From positions 94,369,285 to 94,433,284 of the forward strand of contig NW_026262734.1 in NCBI RefSeq assembly GCF_021869535.1: a DNA stretch of 64,000 nt. Direction: 5' to 3'. This stretch comes from Mytilus californianus (taxonomy: Eukaryota > Mollusca > Bivalvia > Mytilida > Mytilidae). Shown here piece by piece: positions 13,001 to 21,819 of the stretch. The translations under genes were made by a program, and so were the position numbers. Positions within the stretch are counted from its first letter, which is position 1; each line of letters opens with the position of its first letter. The notes beneath the pieces were generated by a model. It was given only the letters and a program-made list of their open reading frames with translations, had not been told where the DNA came from and made no database searches.

Positions 13001-16000
13001 AGAAAACTCTAATATCTTGTAAATGGTCGAGATCCCCACCCCTAAACCATATATATTCTGGTTTGTCATGATAATGCATATCAAATGAAATACAGGGTTA
13101 GTCCCCAGGGGTCACCCCCACCCCCTGCCATTTAAGAAAGTTTTAATATCTTGTAAATGGTTGAGATCCCCACCCCTAAACCATATATATTCCTATTTGT
13201 CATGTCTTGAACATTTGAATGACGTATACGGTCAGTCCCGAGGGGTTCCCCCCACCCCCAATGTTCTAATATCTTGTAAATGGTTGAGATCCCCACCCCT
13301 AAACCATATATATTCCTGTTCGTCATGTAATGAACATTTGAATGACATATAGGGTAAGTCCCCAGGGATTCCTCCCCACCCCCAATGTTCTAGTATCTTG
13401 TAAATGGTCAAGATCCCCACCCCTGAACCATATATATTCTGGTTTGTCATGCCAAGATGATTTGAATGATATACAAGGTTAGTCCCCAGGCATCACTAAT
13501 GCATATAACTTTACTGGACCAAACCAATTTTCACTGGACGTTGCCCAATGTCAGGGGACCCTGGGAATTACGAATTATGGGAGCTTCGTTTGGGAGACTT
13601 CGTAACAGCATCCTGTTACAATCATTTCTTGTTTCCTGTGTTTTGTACCTTCTGATCAGATAAGACAACAATGGATATAATGCCAACCATGCCACCAACA
13701 ACATGACATAATTTCCAAAAGAAGTAATACCCAGTAGATTGTTTTACTGCATAGCAAAATTAATGGTTTAAAGGAACAAGTAGTATATACACTTGTATCA
13801 GTTTTGAATTTCAGTATTGTATATAACATTTGTAATAAAGTGAAATTTGCTCATACTTTTTGTCTTATTCGGTGCATTTTTTTTTAATGTAGGCAAATCT
13901 GGCAGACTTCTCTGACAACCAGTGGGTAACTTGTTTCCAGGAGTCAGCTGAACTTATACTAGGAAAACCAGCTGATGAGTTAGGAGACCTTAAAGATACA
14001 GTAAGTCTAACTTATACTAGGGAAACCAGCTAACGAGTTAGACAACCGTACGTCCTTCAAAAAAAGAGAAAAACCCATACTGTATTGTCGGCTATAAAAG
14101 GCCCGCACATGAGAAATATGAAACAATACAATTGAGAAAACTAGCGGCGTTTTATAACAAATTAATTAACAAAAAAACAAATATGATGGACATAAACCAA
14201 TGACAACCACTGAACTACAGGCTCCTGACTTGGGACAGGAACATACAAAATGTGGCGAGGTTAAACAAGTTTGTGTTTACATACCACTATCCCAATATTT
14301 CCCCATTATATTTGTTGAAAAAGTGCTGAATTGATAAATTTGATAAATTTCTCTTGGTTTGTTAACTGTTTCATAATAACTAGATAAGAAAAAGAGATTT
14401 ACGGGAATATAAAGTTATGTAAAAGTCAAAACTTTAGAAAATAAGAAAACAATTCATTATCCAAATGTCTGCATGTTAGGCTTGTTGTTAGATATTTACA
14501 CTGTTTATGATGGAACTAACTAATATTCTCCAAAAATAGCTGCTCAGTAAACAACTTATGTGATAGATAAAAGAAGACATGTACCAAAACTATATGATCG
14601 GTTTACCCTTGTCTAACAGCCAAAATAGTGTTAAACTTAATCAATTTTAAATTTCACCCAAGGAAAGCAAATACAATGTACCTTCCTATTAAATTATTGA
14701 TGTCATAAACAACATGTAGACATCTACGATACAGGCCTGTACACTTGATTGTTCTGTAAGTCATTACGTTATATTATCGAAATGAACGAATTTACAGGAA
14801 AAATTAATTACCAGGCTTGAGGGTATATAGATTGTAGTTGAATTTCAAACTGGCAAGTATAGAAGCGGACTTGGTTTGCCTAGTGGGGGGGTGTTATGTT
14901 AAACATGATAAGCTCCAATTTGTTTAATAGAAAAACAAAGGATATTGGGTATCCATCTATGAAACAAAATCAGTACATGCACAGCTAAAAACAAACAATA
15001 AGCAAAAGAACAGCACTTTTATTGGTGTTCTTCATCACAAAGTCACAGTGAGGCCTTCAACACCGAGCAAAAAGCTCTTTCACCTCACTGCAAAATTAAG
15101 ATGGGCCCTAGCACCGACTTGAGCAGAATTCTTTGCAAAAATAATTTGAAAATAATTTGTATAGGCTTAGTAAGATGTAACACTATCAAATCAGTGTCTA
15201 GTTCCATCATAAGATTGTAGGAATTGATGAATACTTTATTGTTGGGACTAATTGAGCTTATATTTTCAGAATGAGGCAGCATATGACCAGGCATTTCAAG
15301 ACGCAATGTTCAAATCGTATATCTTCCGATTGCGAGCAAAAATTGAAACGTATAATGTAAGTGTTAAGTTAGATATTTTTTATTCTTATTTTGATTGAAG
15401 TGACTCCTTTACACGGTTCTTTTTAAAAATTATGAAGCTCACATGCTTTCCATATTTAGGATTTTCATGAAATACCGTCTTCTGGTGCGTTTAAAATGCA
15501 GTCCTGCATAGTTTGCACCCCTTTTTTGGCCCTTGAAACTTAAGAAAAAAGTTACTTCATATGCTTAAGACGCAGGGACTTTCTGGAAAAATCCCGACTT
15601 AAACTAAGTAAAAAGTGTCCATTGAAAAGTGATTTTTCCGGAGACAAATTGAACTCCAGTCCTGGTTGATTACAGGCTAAGGAAAATATTGTTGCAGAAT
15701 AAATGATTTTAGCAAACAATGCCTGAATTTTTATTGTATCCAAGGATGTGTTTGATTGAGAGCAAAAGGAAGTGTTAAATAGGGAAGTTTAAATGCAAAT
15801 CACAGTCTGAATCTTGTATGGAATACAGGACCATTACTAATATTCTGCAATACACAATAAATAGATAAATTGTAATATTTATGTTGATACATTGCTGAAA
15901 TAGATATAATTAATCTCTGCAAATTTTATTAATTGTTTGTTGGTACTCATTGAATCGTTTAATCCGGATTATCACACTCTTATTGAATATCAATTAGGAA

Positions 16001-16404
16001 GTGTAATCGTCATCAAAACAAATCAATTGACAAATGATAGTTCAATGCTGAATTTCAGCTATTGAATAAAAAACTGTGAAATTAATTCTACAAACTGTAG
16101 CTGTTTCAAATCAAATTAATGGAGAAAAATGTATTGTCAGATTTCTTTTTAGTAATAGAAATAGAATGTTTTCCAATACATGTAAGAATTGATATTTAGA
16201 AGATGATAGAAATATATAATTCAGTACATGATTATGTGTCAGATTTCTTCTAAAAATATTTCCTGATGCTTAAAAGGAAGATTTTTTTTCAAATTGCAGG
16301 ATGAAAGCAGACTAAAGACAGTATGTGTTAACGCTACACCTGTAGACTGGGCAGAACAAAGCAGAAGATTGATAGAAGAAATTGAGAAGTTACAGGCATC
16401 ATGA
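882..16404 (+). CDS. RPA1: Replication protein A 70 kDa subunit, C-terminal six exons (5' part lies left of the window)
   Basis: Six exons (882-1031, 2824-2954, 11771-11884, 13893-14000, 15270-15356, 16300-16404), all with AG/GT borders and compatible phases, join into about 230 residues ending in TGA. The product is the C-terminal third of RPA1, the large subunit of the heterotrimeric single-strand DNA-binding protein used in nuclear replication, repair and recombination. Matches to the known family run colinearly: [15 protein letters not shown] (end of DBD-B), GQGDKADYF and [12 protein letters not shown] (start of DBD-C), a zinc ribbon with C-x4-C (CPKEAC) and C-x2-C (CEKC), [12 protein letters not shown], then the basic helix that packs against RPA2 and RPA3. 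The human protein is 616 residues, so exons for roughly 380 residues must lie upstream. I found none between 1 and 881. The last two introns are short, while introns 2 and 3 are swollen by transposons. Identification is from recalled family sequence and is secure. Confidence 0.97.
1321..2136. mobile_element. Non-autonomous piggyBac-like element with TTAA target duplication
   Basis: TTAA at 1317-1320 is followed by CCCTTTAGCCCCCCAA. The other end reads CTTGGGGGCGAATGAG followed by TTAA at 2137-2140. The termini are imperfect inverted repeats of about 17 bases, and the CCCTTT start with TTAA duplication is the piggyBac signature. At 816 bp with no transposase frame it must be mobilised in trans. 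It sits in the RPA1 intron before the 2824 exon. Confidence 0.65.
2824..2954 (+). CDS. RPA1: RPA1 exon: start of DBD-C
   Basis: The acceptor is ttttag at 2818-2823 and the donor aag|gtaggt follows 2954. The exon encodes [24 protein letters not shown] and [10 protein letters not shown], which align with the human segment beginning NTNWKTLYEV. The entry codon Gly is split with the previous exon and the exit is phase 0. Confidence 0.95.
4328..4490 (+). repeat. Interspersed repeat fragment (GGGAATGTGTCAAAGAGAC family)
   Basis: The block ggaaatggggaatgtgtcaa...cagcgagaaactcccgc recurs in decayed form at 43030-43100 (ggaaatagggaatgtttcaa). I recall it as a common bivalve interspersed repeat. No frame is maintained. 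Confidence 0.45.
4539..4632. repeat. 94-bp palindromic (multi-hairpin) unit
   Basis: CTACTGACCCCCTACGGA (4539-4556) pairs with TCCGTAGGGGATCAGTAG (4615-4632), with one mismatch. Inside are a second pair (GGGGTGA/TCACC) and a GGCCGAAGGCC hairpin, so the strand folds into a nested cruciform. Confidence 0.6.
4645..6490 (+). mobile_element. F3 element with ten 166-bp tandem units (5' tip missing)
   Basis: The element opens at gaagggccaagtgag, lacking the usual AGCTCACCTGGCCC tip. Ten tandem units start (at agagaaccac) at 4731, 4897, 5063, 5229, 5395, 5561, 5726, 5892, 6058 and 6228. It ends with TCAGGTGAGCGACACAGG and a GGCTCTTGAGAGCC hairpin (6461-6490). The repeated 62-residue open frames on the minus strand are by-products of the array, not genes. 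Confidence 0.75.
4725..6390 (+). repeat. 166-bp tandem array, ten units
   Basis: Spacing is 166 bases for most units. Units are well conserved around aaccaaacatggcatgaatg and catccaagatggccgcc. The period is not a multiple of three, so each unit carries its own short frame. The last unit diverges into the element's 3' part. Confidence 0.9.
7072..8096 (+). mobile_element. Complete F3 element with five 166-bp units
   Basis: The start AGCTCACCTGGCCCGAAGGGCC at 7072 contains an internal hairpin (GGCCCGAAGGGCC). It is followed by tcatcacttggcgtccgtcg, five units (7168, 7335, 7501, 7667, 7837), and the end TCAGGTGAG (8061-8069) plus AGGCTCTTGAGAGCCT (8076-8091). CTCACCTG and CAGGTGAG are inverted copies. 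No protein is encoded. Confidence 0.75.
8981..9551 (+). mobile_element. Complete F2 element
   Basis: It begins TATACGCCCGTTTACGGG and ends ACGGGCGTAT (9515-9524) followed by a TGCGC/GCACA hairpin. Inside are about three 160-170 bp units (ggacaataactcaaaa, gctcccttt, aaattttagatttta). It directly abuts an F3 fragment at 9552. Confidence 0.7.
9552..10200 (+). repeat. F3 fragment split by a Harbinger-like element
   Basis: It opens tagcttttctcatcacttgg and continues with atgatcagcaagacaagatc to 9712. It resumes after the inserted element and runs through the same agatagagagaaactaaac block seen at 210-240, to gcacataggccatgg. The 3' hairpin is absent. Confidence 0.55.
9716..9904. mobile_element. 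189-bp inverted-repeat element, TTA target duplication (PIF/Harbinger-like)
   Basis: TTA (9713-9715) and TTA (9905-9907) flank near-perfect inverted termini of about 37 bases beginning GGGCTATTCCATTAAAATG. No coding sequence is present. The 3-bp TTA duplication is typical of PIF/Harbinger-mobilised elements. Confidence 0.8.
10404..10727. repeat. 81-bp tandem repeat, four units
   Basis: Units start at caagcatat (10405, 10486 and onward) with a spacing of 81 bases, a multiple of three, so one 87-residue minus-strand frame reads through all of it. Units are nearly identical. I do not regard the frame as a gene. Confidence 0.85.
10728..11770. other. RPA1 intron sequence, no gene seen
   Basis: A partial duplication is visible: aagtgctcctaagtaaggag at 10959-10975 and aagtgctcctatgtaaggag at 11100-11120, each followed by ttataaat and a run ending aaacaggag/aaacaggaa. 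No other structure was recognised. Confidence 0.5.
11771..11884 (+). CDS. RPA1: RPA1 exon: zinc ribbon
   Basis: The acceptor is gattgtag and the donor is tct|gtaagt, phase 0 at both ends. It encodes the four zinc ligands of DBD-C in the order CPKEAC and RCEKC, followed by [11 protein letters not shown]. All four cysteines are intact, so the zinc site should form. Confidence 0.96.
12060..13715. repeat. About 85-bp direct repeats flanking the F4 element
   Basis: The left copy (about 12062-12144) and right copy (about 13632-13713) share taccttctgatcagata, tgccaaccatgc, accaacaacatgacat and the final taatt. They bracket the F4 element exactly. Confidence 0.75.
12145..13619. mobile_element. F4 element: complete, with TTC microsatellite and tandem core
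   Basis: The left subterminal repeat AAGTCTCTCAAACGAAG (12145-12161) is inverted with one mismatch at 13584-13600. A second local fold uses GTTTGGGAAGACTT. Next come a (TTC)n run (12202-12256), then about eight units of a 125-150 bp repeat (ccatatatattctggtttgtc, gggttagtccccagggg, tcttgtaaatggt), and a closing hairpin GTAACAGcatcCTGTTAC (13602-13619). It lies in the RPA1 intron between 11884 and 13893. Confidence 0.8.
13893..14000 (+). CDS. RPA1: RPA1 exon: DBD-C core
   Basis: The acceptor is aatgtag and the donor is aca|gtaagt, phase 0. It encodes [30 protein letters not shown] and GDLKDT. The last third of the exon has a second, decayed copy just past the donor (14009-14043). Confidence 0.96.
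14009..14043 (+). pseudogene. Decayed duplicate of the RPA1 exon tail
   Basis: Thirty-five bases (acttatactagggaaacc, gagtta) repeat the exon stretch 13951-13985 with a few changes, offset by 58 bases. The copy is out of frame beyond the donor and lies where the next repeat begins. Confidence 0.75.
14041..14280 (+). repeat. Interspersed repeat R1
   Basis: Blocks tacgtccttcaa, aacaatacaattgagaaaac and gatggacataaaccaatgac recur in reverse at 29640-29985, and a second part at 18135-18245 and 48925-49130. I recall R1 as an abundant mytilid repeat whose hallmark is tgccaatgagacaactctcc. No coding frame was found. Apart from exons I see nothing recognisable in the introns from 14281 to 16299. Confidence 0.5.
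15270..15356 (+). CDS. RPA1: RPA1 exon: DBD-C end
   Basis: The acceptor is tattttcag and the donor is aat|gtaagt, phase 0. It encodes [19 protein letters not shown] and [10 protein letters not shown], matching the human segment around FRSFIFRVRVKVETYN. Confidence 0.96.
16300..16404 (+). CDS. RPA1: RPA1 terminal exon: trimerisation helix and stop
   Basis: The acceptor is caaattgcag and the stop TGA is at 16402-16404. It encodes [19 protein letters not shown] and [15 protein letters not shown]. The final helix aligns with the human C-terminus but diverges in its last residues, as expected for a fast-changing tail. Confidence 0.95.
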   Translation, partial: DESRLKTVCVNATPVDWAEQSRRLIEEIEKLQAS

Positions 16405-16575
16405 AATATATGTCCTGCTTCAGACTCTTTAAGAACTATTAAGTTATTCCTGGACAGAAGGATGTCAGTTTTAAATGTACAGTGTAGATATCAATATATG
16501 AGCAGAGTCGGATAGAAATCGACAATGCAAGTGAATGTATAAGACTTTGATTGATTTTAGAACATTCAAATACAA

Positions 16576-16581
16576 AATAAA
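16576..16581 (+). promoter_or_regulatory. Likely RPA1 polyadenylation signal
   Basis: A canonical AATAAA lies 172 bases past the RPA1 stop, followed within 25 bases by a T/GT-rich stretch (tttttgtctgttttg), the usual downstream element. Confidence 0.6.
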
Positions 16582-18130
16582 AGATGAATTTTTGTCTGTT
16601 TTGTATGGTTCTTATATCAACTCATTTTTAAAACAGTAACAGACTTGTTGCATCAAGATTTTTTTCACCCGAAATAAGTTAACAGATGTAATGATATTTA
16701 TTTGCACAAGGTCGATTTCCATCCAACACAGATCATATGATAAATTGTATTGATCAAGTATTCAGCATGATTGACTACCTATATATTTGCATTTAACATT
16801 CTTGTAAATTACTTTTAAATTAAGAAAATGTATTTGTACAAAAACTTACTAAAGATGGCTTATTAGAAGTTTTCCTGTTTGGTTTCCTGAATAACTGCTA
16901 AATCATTTAGAAATCTGTTGTCAAATCCAAAATTGAATCTTCTAATTTATTTGTTTCATTTTTTTGTGGTCAATTTCTACTTCTTGCACAAGATGTTAAC
17001 TTCGGGAGATAATATTACAAAACCTAACGAGTACTGTAAATACAGAAATGTTTTTATTGTGTAAATTGCAAAGGGAAATGGTTCGCTTAAATGAAAATTT
17101 GAGTTTTAAATTTTGATAGCATTATTTGTATTCATCATTTCCTGAAATAATTGATCTCACATTTTTGTCAACTGTTCAAAATTGGCAACAATAAATTTAC
17201 AGCAATTTTTCTTCAGCTATGTAGACATCATTTAGACCATCACTGTGAAAGTAAGATATATATTTTTAAGTGCTGTTTATTAATATTTGTGCTATATATA
17301 ACGCTGTATTATTCGTTTTGTTTAAAGGTGCATATAGTGAGATGTGGGTATTTTTTTTTTGGGGTGTATAACACCAAACAAAATGTGTTTAGTTTAAACT
17401 ATTTTGGATTTCACTTCCATAGATGGAAATGAAGAAAACCAATTTCTGTTAATTTAGTTTAAACTTATGTTAAATTTTTCAGTGAAATAAATGCATATAA
17501 TTTTTTTCAATTTGAAATTTATTATGCATAAAATATGCATTTAATTTCATATTAAATGCATCATTTCATGCGGACAGCATTAGCTGTGCACCACATAAAC
17601 CTTAAGAATTTGTTGGCTGTACATGTGTTCAGTAGTAATGTCTATGTCACACACTTAACAGATCCTAGCAATAAAGTGCATGAAATTATTTCCAGGTTTC
17701 CATCCACCTTTGACATTCATATCAGGAAGGATTTTGATTTAGTTTATTGTTCAATTCACTAAAATGGTTAAGAATTTAAAAGAATTGCGTATAAATTTAA
17801 ATATGATGAATATGATTAAAGTATTAATGAATATGATTAAATTATTAAAAGAAGGGGAAGGTTGAGAAATTAAAAATTTTAAATATCTGTTAAATCTCTT
17901 TCTTTCTATATGTAGAACTGTATGAGAACATGGGTTCAATTGTTAAAACTTTAAGAGAGCATAAAAATTGATGAGAATGTCACTGAATTATGTAATACAC
18001 CAAATAAATCATGTTATACTTTTAATTTGAGATGATATGTAGTTGCTATAATAGACATTTTTTTTTGTGACTTCATTAAATAAAAATCATAAAAGTCAAC
18101 ATGTATATTGTTCTATTCAGTTGATATAAC
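16582..18130. other. Downstream of RPA1, no gene seen
   Basis: AT-rich sequence with only short frames. The 93-residue frame at 17151-17432 has a compositional bias (Phe, Leu, Ile, Cys) typical of chance AT-rich translation and no recognisable motif. Confidence 0.5.
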
Positions 18131-18134
18131 AGTA

Positions 18135-18250
18135 TGAAAATAAGAAGATGTGGTATGATTGCCAATGAGACAACTCTCCTTTTAAGAGACCAAATGACGT
18201 AGAAGGTTAGTAACTATACATCGTACGGCCTTCAACAATGAACAAAACCC
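18135..18250 (+). repeat. Interspersed repeat R1 fragment
   Basis: Contains aagatgtggtatgattgcc, aatgagacaactctcc and cgtacggccttcaac, colinear with the R1 copy at 48925-49130. Confidence 0.55.
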
Positions 18251-18729
18251 ATACCACAGGGTTTTTGTTTGATATTTGGAAACCTAAGTAAATTTTTTGA
18301 AAGCTAGATAAAGGTATTGGTTTTCGTCTGATGGTAAAATGAGTTGTAATTGCCTATATTTCTTATCAATACTTTTACCTTGGTCCCAAAATTCTGTCTG
18401 GAAGTAGCTTTTGTTGGCAAAAAGAGATCTTGTCATTCAGTCCTTGTAAGTAGGCTTTTTTCACATTCGCAAGATCAAGTAAATGACTTTGATCCATTTT
18501 ACTTTTTAAAGATTTTGCAGTATGTTTATTGTTACATGAGTGACCTCAGGGATCTTGCAAAATTAAATATGTGTAAAATTTTTTTTTTTTTATTTATGGT
18601 TTTGATAAGAAATTTATTTTTATTAAAATATATATATATGTGTGAACAGTGTCAAACTCCATTACCCCATATTATAGATATAAAGTCACTTCCACTCCCC
18701 CTAAAACTAGTTTTGGAATAGTACTCATA

Positions 18730-18965
18730 TTTAGGTGCAGATGATCTGCCATCAGACAGTTTTCTCATCAGGATCTTTTCATTGAGTTATTGTCCTTGAA
18801 TGATGAATTTTGACTAATCTAAAAAAAAACACAGTATGACCAAACCACTTTAGAAACAGGAATCAGCAAAAATGATCAGCAATACTAGAGCTACAAAAAT
18901 GTCAGTATAAAGAAATTCATAAAATGACTACCTGTAGTATCTAGTGCCCTTGAATGACGATTTTA
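18730..18965 (+). repeat. F3-type fragment
   Basis: Contains aaaatgatcagcaatactagagctacaaaaatg and agttattgtccttgaatgatga in the order seen in the F3 copies at 120-260 and 9600-10130. Both termini are missing. Confidence 0.4.
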
Positions 18966-19438
18966 AGGAAGCCAATGGTGCCTTATGGTAGCACTCCAGA
19001 TATTAAAAGAACATAATGTCTACAGTAGTAAAAATACAATGCAAAAAATAGAACTTCAGATGTGTACATGACTTGCAGAAAGTATATAGCACAATTTTAG
19101 ATATCTTACACCAAATTTTCATGTGAAATTTGCCCATAAAAGAATTTAAATGAACATATGTGAAGATGAACAGCTACTAAATTTACAATACATTCGAAAT
19201 TGCACTTGTGCAAGTTGATATTAATCTCAATCTTATGGCCTTATGGCACCATTGTACCACGATATGAATCCTTCACGAATGCTGATAAGCTTATAGTTGC
19301 TTTTTTTGATGCGTCTGCTGATAAGATTTAGACTGAAGTGTTCCGATCTTCAAAATCTTTCTGTTTGGTAAATGAAACTGCAACTGCTTTGAAGGTGTTT
19401 TTGTTACTTTTTGTTTCACTCTTATTTGGCCCATTTTT

Positions 19439-20268
19439 AGACGACCGCAAAAAAATTTTTGGGATCGTATAATGGTATGATGTCGTCGTCGTCTGCGTCG
19501 TCGTCCGAAGACATATGTTTCCGGACAATAACTTTACTTTAAGTGAATGGATCTCTATGAAATTATAAAGAAGGTTCAATACCACTAAAGGAAGGTTGGG
19601 ATTGATTTTGGGGATGATGGTCCCAACCGTTTAGGAATTAGGGGCCCAAAACAAGCATTTTTCTAGTTTCAGGATAATAACTTGTGTATAAGTATTTCGA
19701 TTGCTCTGAAATTGTACGACAATGTTTAATACCACAAGTAAAAGGTTGGGATTTATTTTAGGGGTTATGGGGCCAACAGTTTAAGAATAAAGGGCCAAAA
19801 AGGGGCCAAAAACAAGCATTTTTCTAGTTTCCAGACTATAACTTGTGTGTAAGTGTATGGATCTCTCTGACATTGTACAACAAGGTTCCATATCACAAAG
19901 GGAAGGCTAGGATTGAGTTTGTGGTTAATTGCTAAAATATGTAGGAATTAGGGGCCAAAAACAAGCAAGGGGGATTTTTTTCAATGTTTTTAGAGGATTC
20001 ATATTTTTTTTTTCAAAATTTTTCAAATTTTGAATTTTTGAAAAGTTTCAAGAAGAAATCTTCAAATTGCACAGTATTGCGCAATAGGTTTGTAAGATCG
20101 TTGACCACATTTATTTTGTGTCAGAAATCTATATTATGTCAAAAATTTGATCACAATCCAAATTCAGACAGTATCAAGCTTGAATATTGTGTCCAAATTT
20201 GTACCAACTGTTCAGGGTTCGACCTCTGCGGTCGTATCAGGCTGCGCTCAGCGAAGCATTTTATTTAA
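19439..20268 (+). mobile_element. Complete F1 element
   Basis: It starts AGACGACCGCAAAAAAATTT with a fold against TTTTTGGGATCGT, followed by (GTC)n at 19480-19506 and about three body units (ataacttgtgtgtaagtg, gaaggttgggattga). It ends TGCGGTCGT (20227-20235) with hairpin GCTGCGCTCAGCGAAGC (20241-20257). Subterminal ACGACCGCA and TGCGGTCGT are inverted copies. This is the cleanest F1 in the window. Confidence 0.75.
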
Positions 20269-20579
20269 TTTCTGGAAAAAAATAATATTCTCTGGTTAGG
20301 TGGCAAGTTTTTAGTTTCTTAAGCTACACTTTTTACTAGGATGTCTGTCATCATCATTCCCCTGGTGTCCAAAGTTTTGAAATATTATTGTGCTTTATAT
20401 ACTTACAATCCTTTCAGACTATACAGATATGTATTTTTAAACACATATCAGTATGTAAAGTCATATAAAGGCAAGGTAGTCAATTTTGAATTGCTATATA
20501 CTGTATAGCAGGTTATTTTCTTGGGATGTAAATTTTAGAACAAAATCGCAAAAATAAATCCACCAATTTTTAAAGTGCA

Positions 20580-20745
20580 CATGCAATTATAAGATTTTCA
20601 AAGATGACATCTTAAACTATATGTAATCAAATTATGGAAAGAAAAGTAGGGGTAAGGGGGCAAAATTTTTAATGGCACTACATGAATAAAACCAGTGGAT
20701 TCTGAATATCTGACAAAAATTCAAAAACAAGAGAAGCGAACATCC
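20580..20745 (+). repeat. Right half of a TTAA-type inverted-repeat element
   Basis: The block tgaataaaaccagtggattc, gaatatctgacaaaaa, gcgaacatccTTAA matches the right half of the element at 35041-35430. A left terminus was not found. From 20750 to 21350 nothing else was recognised. Confidence 0.55.
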
Positions 20746-21359
20746 TTAAATATTGATTTAAAAGTCAACTCTCTAACACTTAAAGAAAATTTATATTTAA
20801 AAAGAGATTTGAAAATTTGAAATTGGACAATTAAAGAATGACTATATTACCTTTCATATGCATTTACAATTGATATACAGAACAATAATTATATAACTAG
20901 ATTAAATTTAGACATTCATATGTATATATATTCTGTATGTGTGCAGTATAAAATTAGTACCAACGATAATCGACTGTATTGGAATGCTGGATAGGACTAT
21001 TCAAGAACATATAAAATGCAGACAGACAAAAAGACTTAAAACCATCATAGTCATCACAGAGTTACTTATAAATATAAGCCATAATAAAGTTAAGTTGATG
21101 CCAATAAGTGGCAGATATAATTAACATTAGAACATATGACCGCCGAATTTGCTGTGTTAGTATTTCCCATCCAACCGTCATCATTTTATAGATTTTGACT
21201 TATTCGTCTTTTTTTACATGTTTCATAATTACTTTATCTACAAAAAGAAACAAAAAACATGTAGCACACTTATTTAATATATACAATTAAAAAATATAAA
21301 CATATTTAAAGGACTGTGCAATACTTTTAAATTTAAACCATGGAAGAAAGTGGACATAC

Positions 21360-21510
21360 CAAATGCCTAAATTTAATGACACATATTTACCAATCAGAGA
21401 ACATATAGATAGTTACGTGTCCTTGAACGAATATGTACAAGTTAAGTCTAATACTTATTTGAAAACTGGACACATCTTATGGTAATTATTACCAACTCAA
21501 TGAAAAACTC
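21360..21510 (-). repeat. Copy of the propeller-gene 5' exon cassette
   Basis: The sequence around gtgtccttgaacga...tacaagttaa resembles 44760-44900 and 49470-49560, where it is the untranslated 5' exon of the beta-propeller gene. Read on the minus strand it keeps an exon end followed by gtaact, a usable donor. No propeller coding sequence follows within 5 kb. Confidence 0.45.
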
Positions 21511-21819
21511 GCAACACCATGTAAAAAAAAACCCGACCAAAACACAAAGAAGAAAACTCTAGACAAACAACACATACTCTCCCAAAGCCGTGGATAACAT
21601 TCACAGAATATTATAATATGCACAAGATATATTTTTATTGCTGAAAAAATTTCCTCCAAATGGTAAAAGAGGTAATAAAATACATAACCATTTTAAACAA
21701 ACAGGATAAATGGGAAAAACAGGGAACAGCTACACTGAACAAAAATGAAACGTTAAATTCCACAGTTGATGAAACGAACAGCGATTTGTTAACTTTAAGT
21801 TTAAAACCGTGATGGTTTT

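Noticed and set aside
18964..19256. Possible inverted-repeat element (aatggtgccttatgg / ccttatggcaccatt)
   Set aside because: Inner inverted segments exist, but the outer ends do not match and no target duplication could be set.
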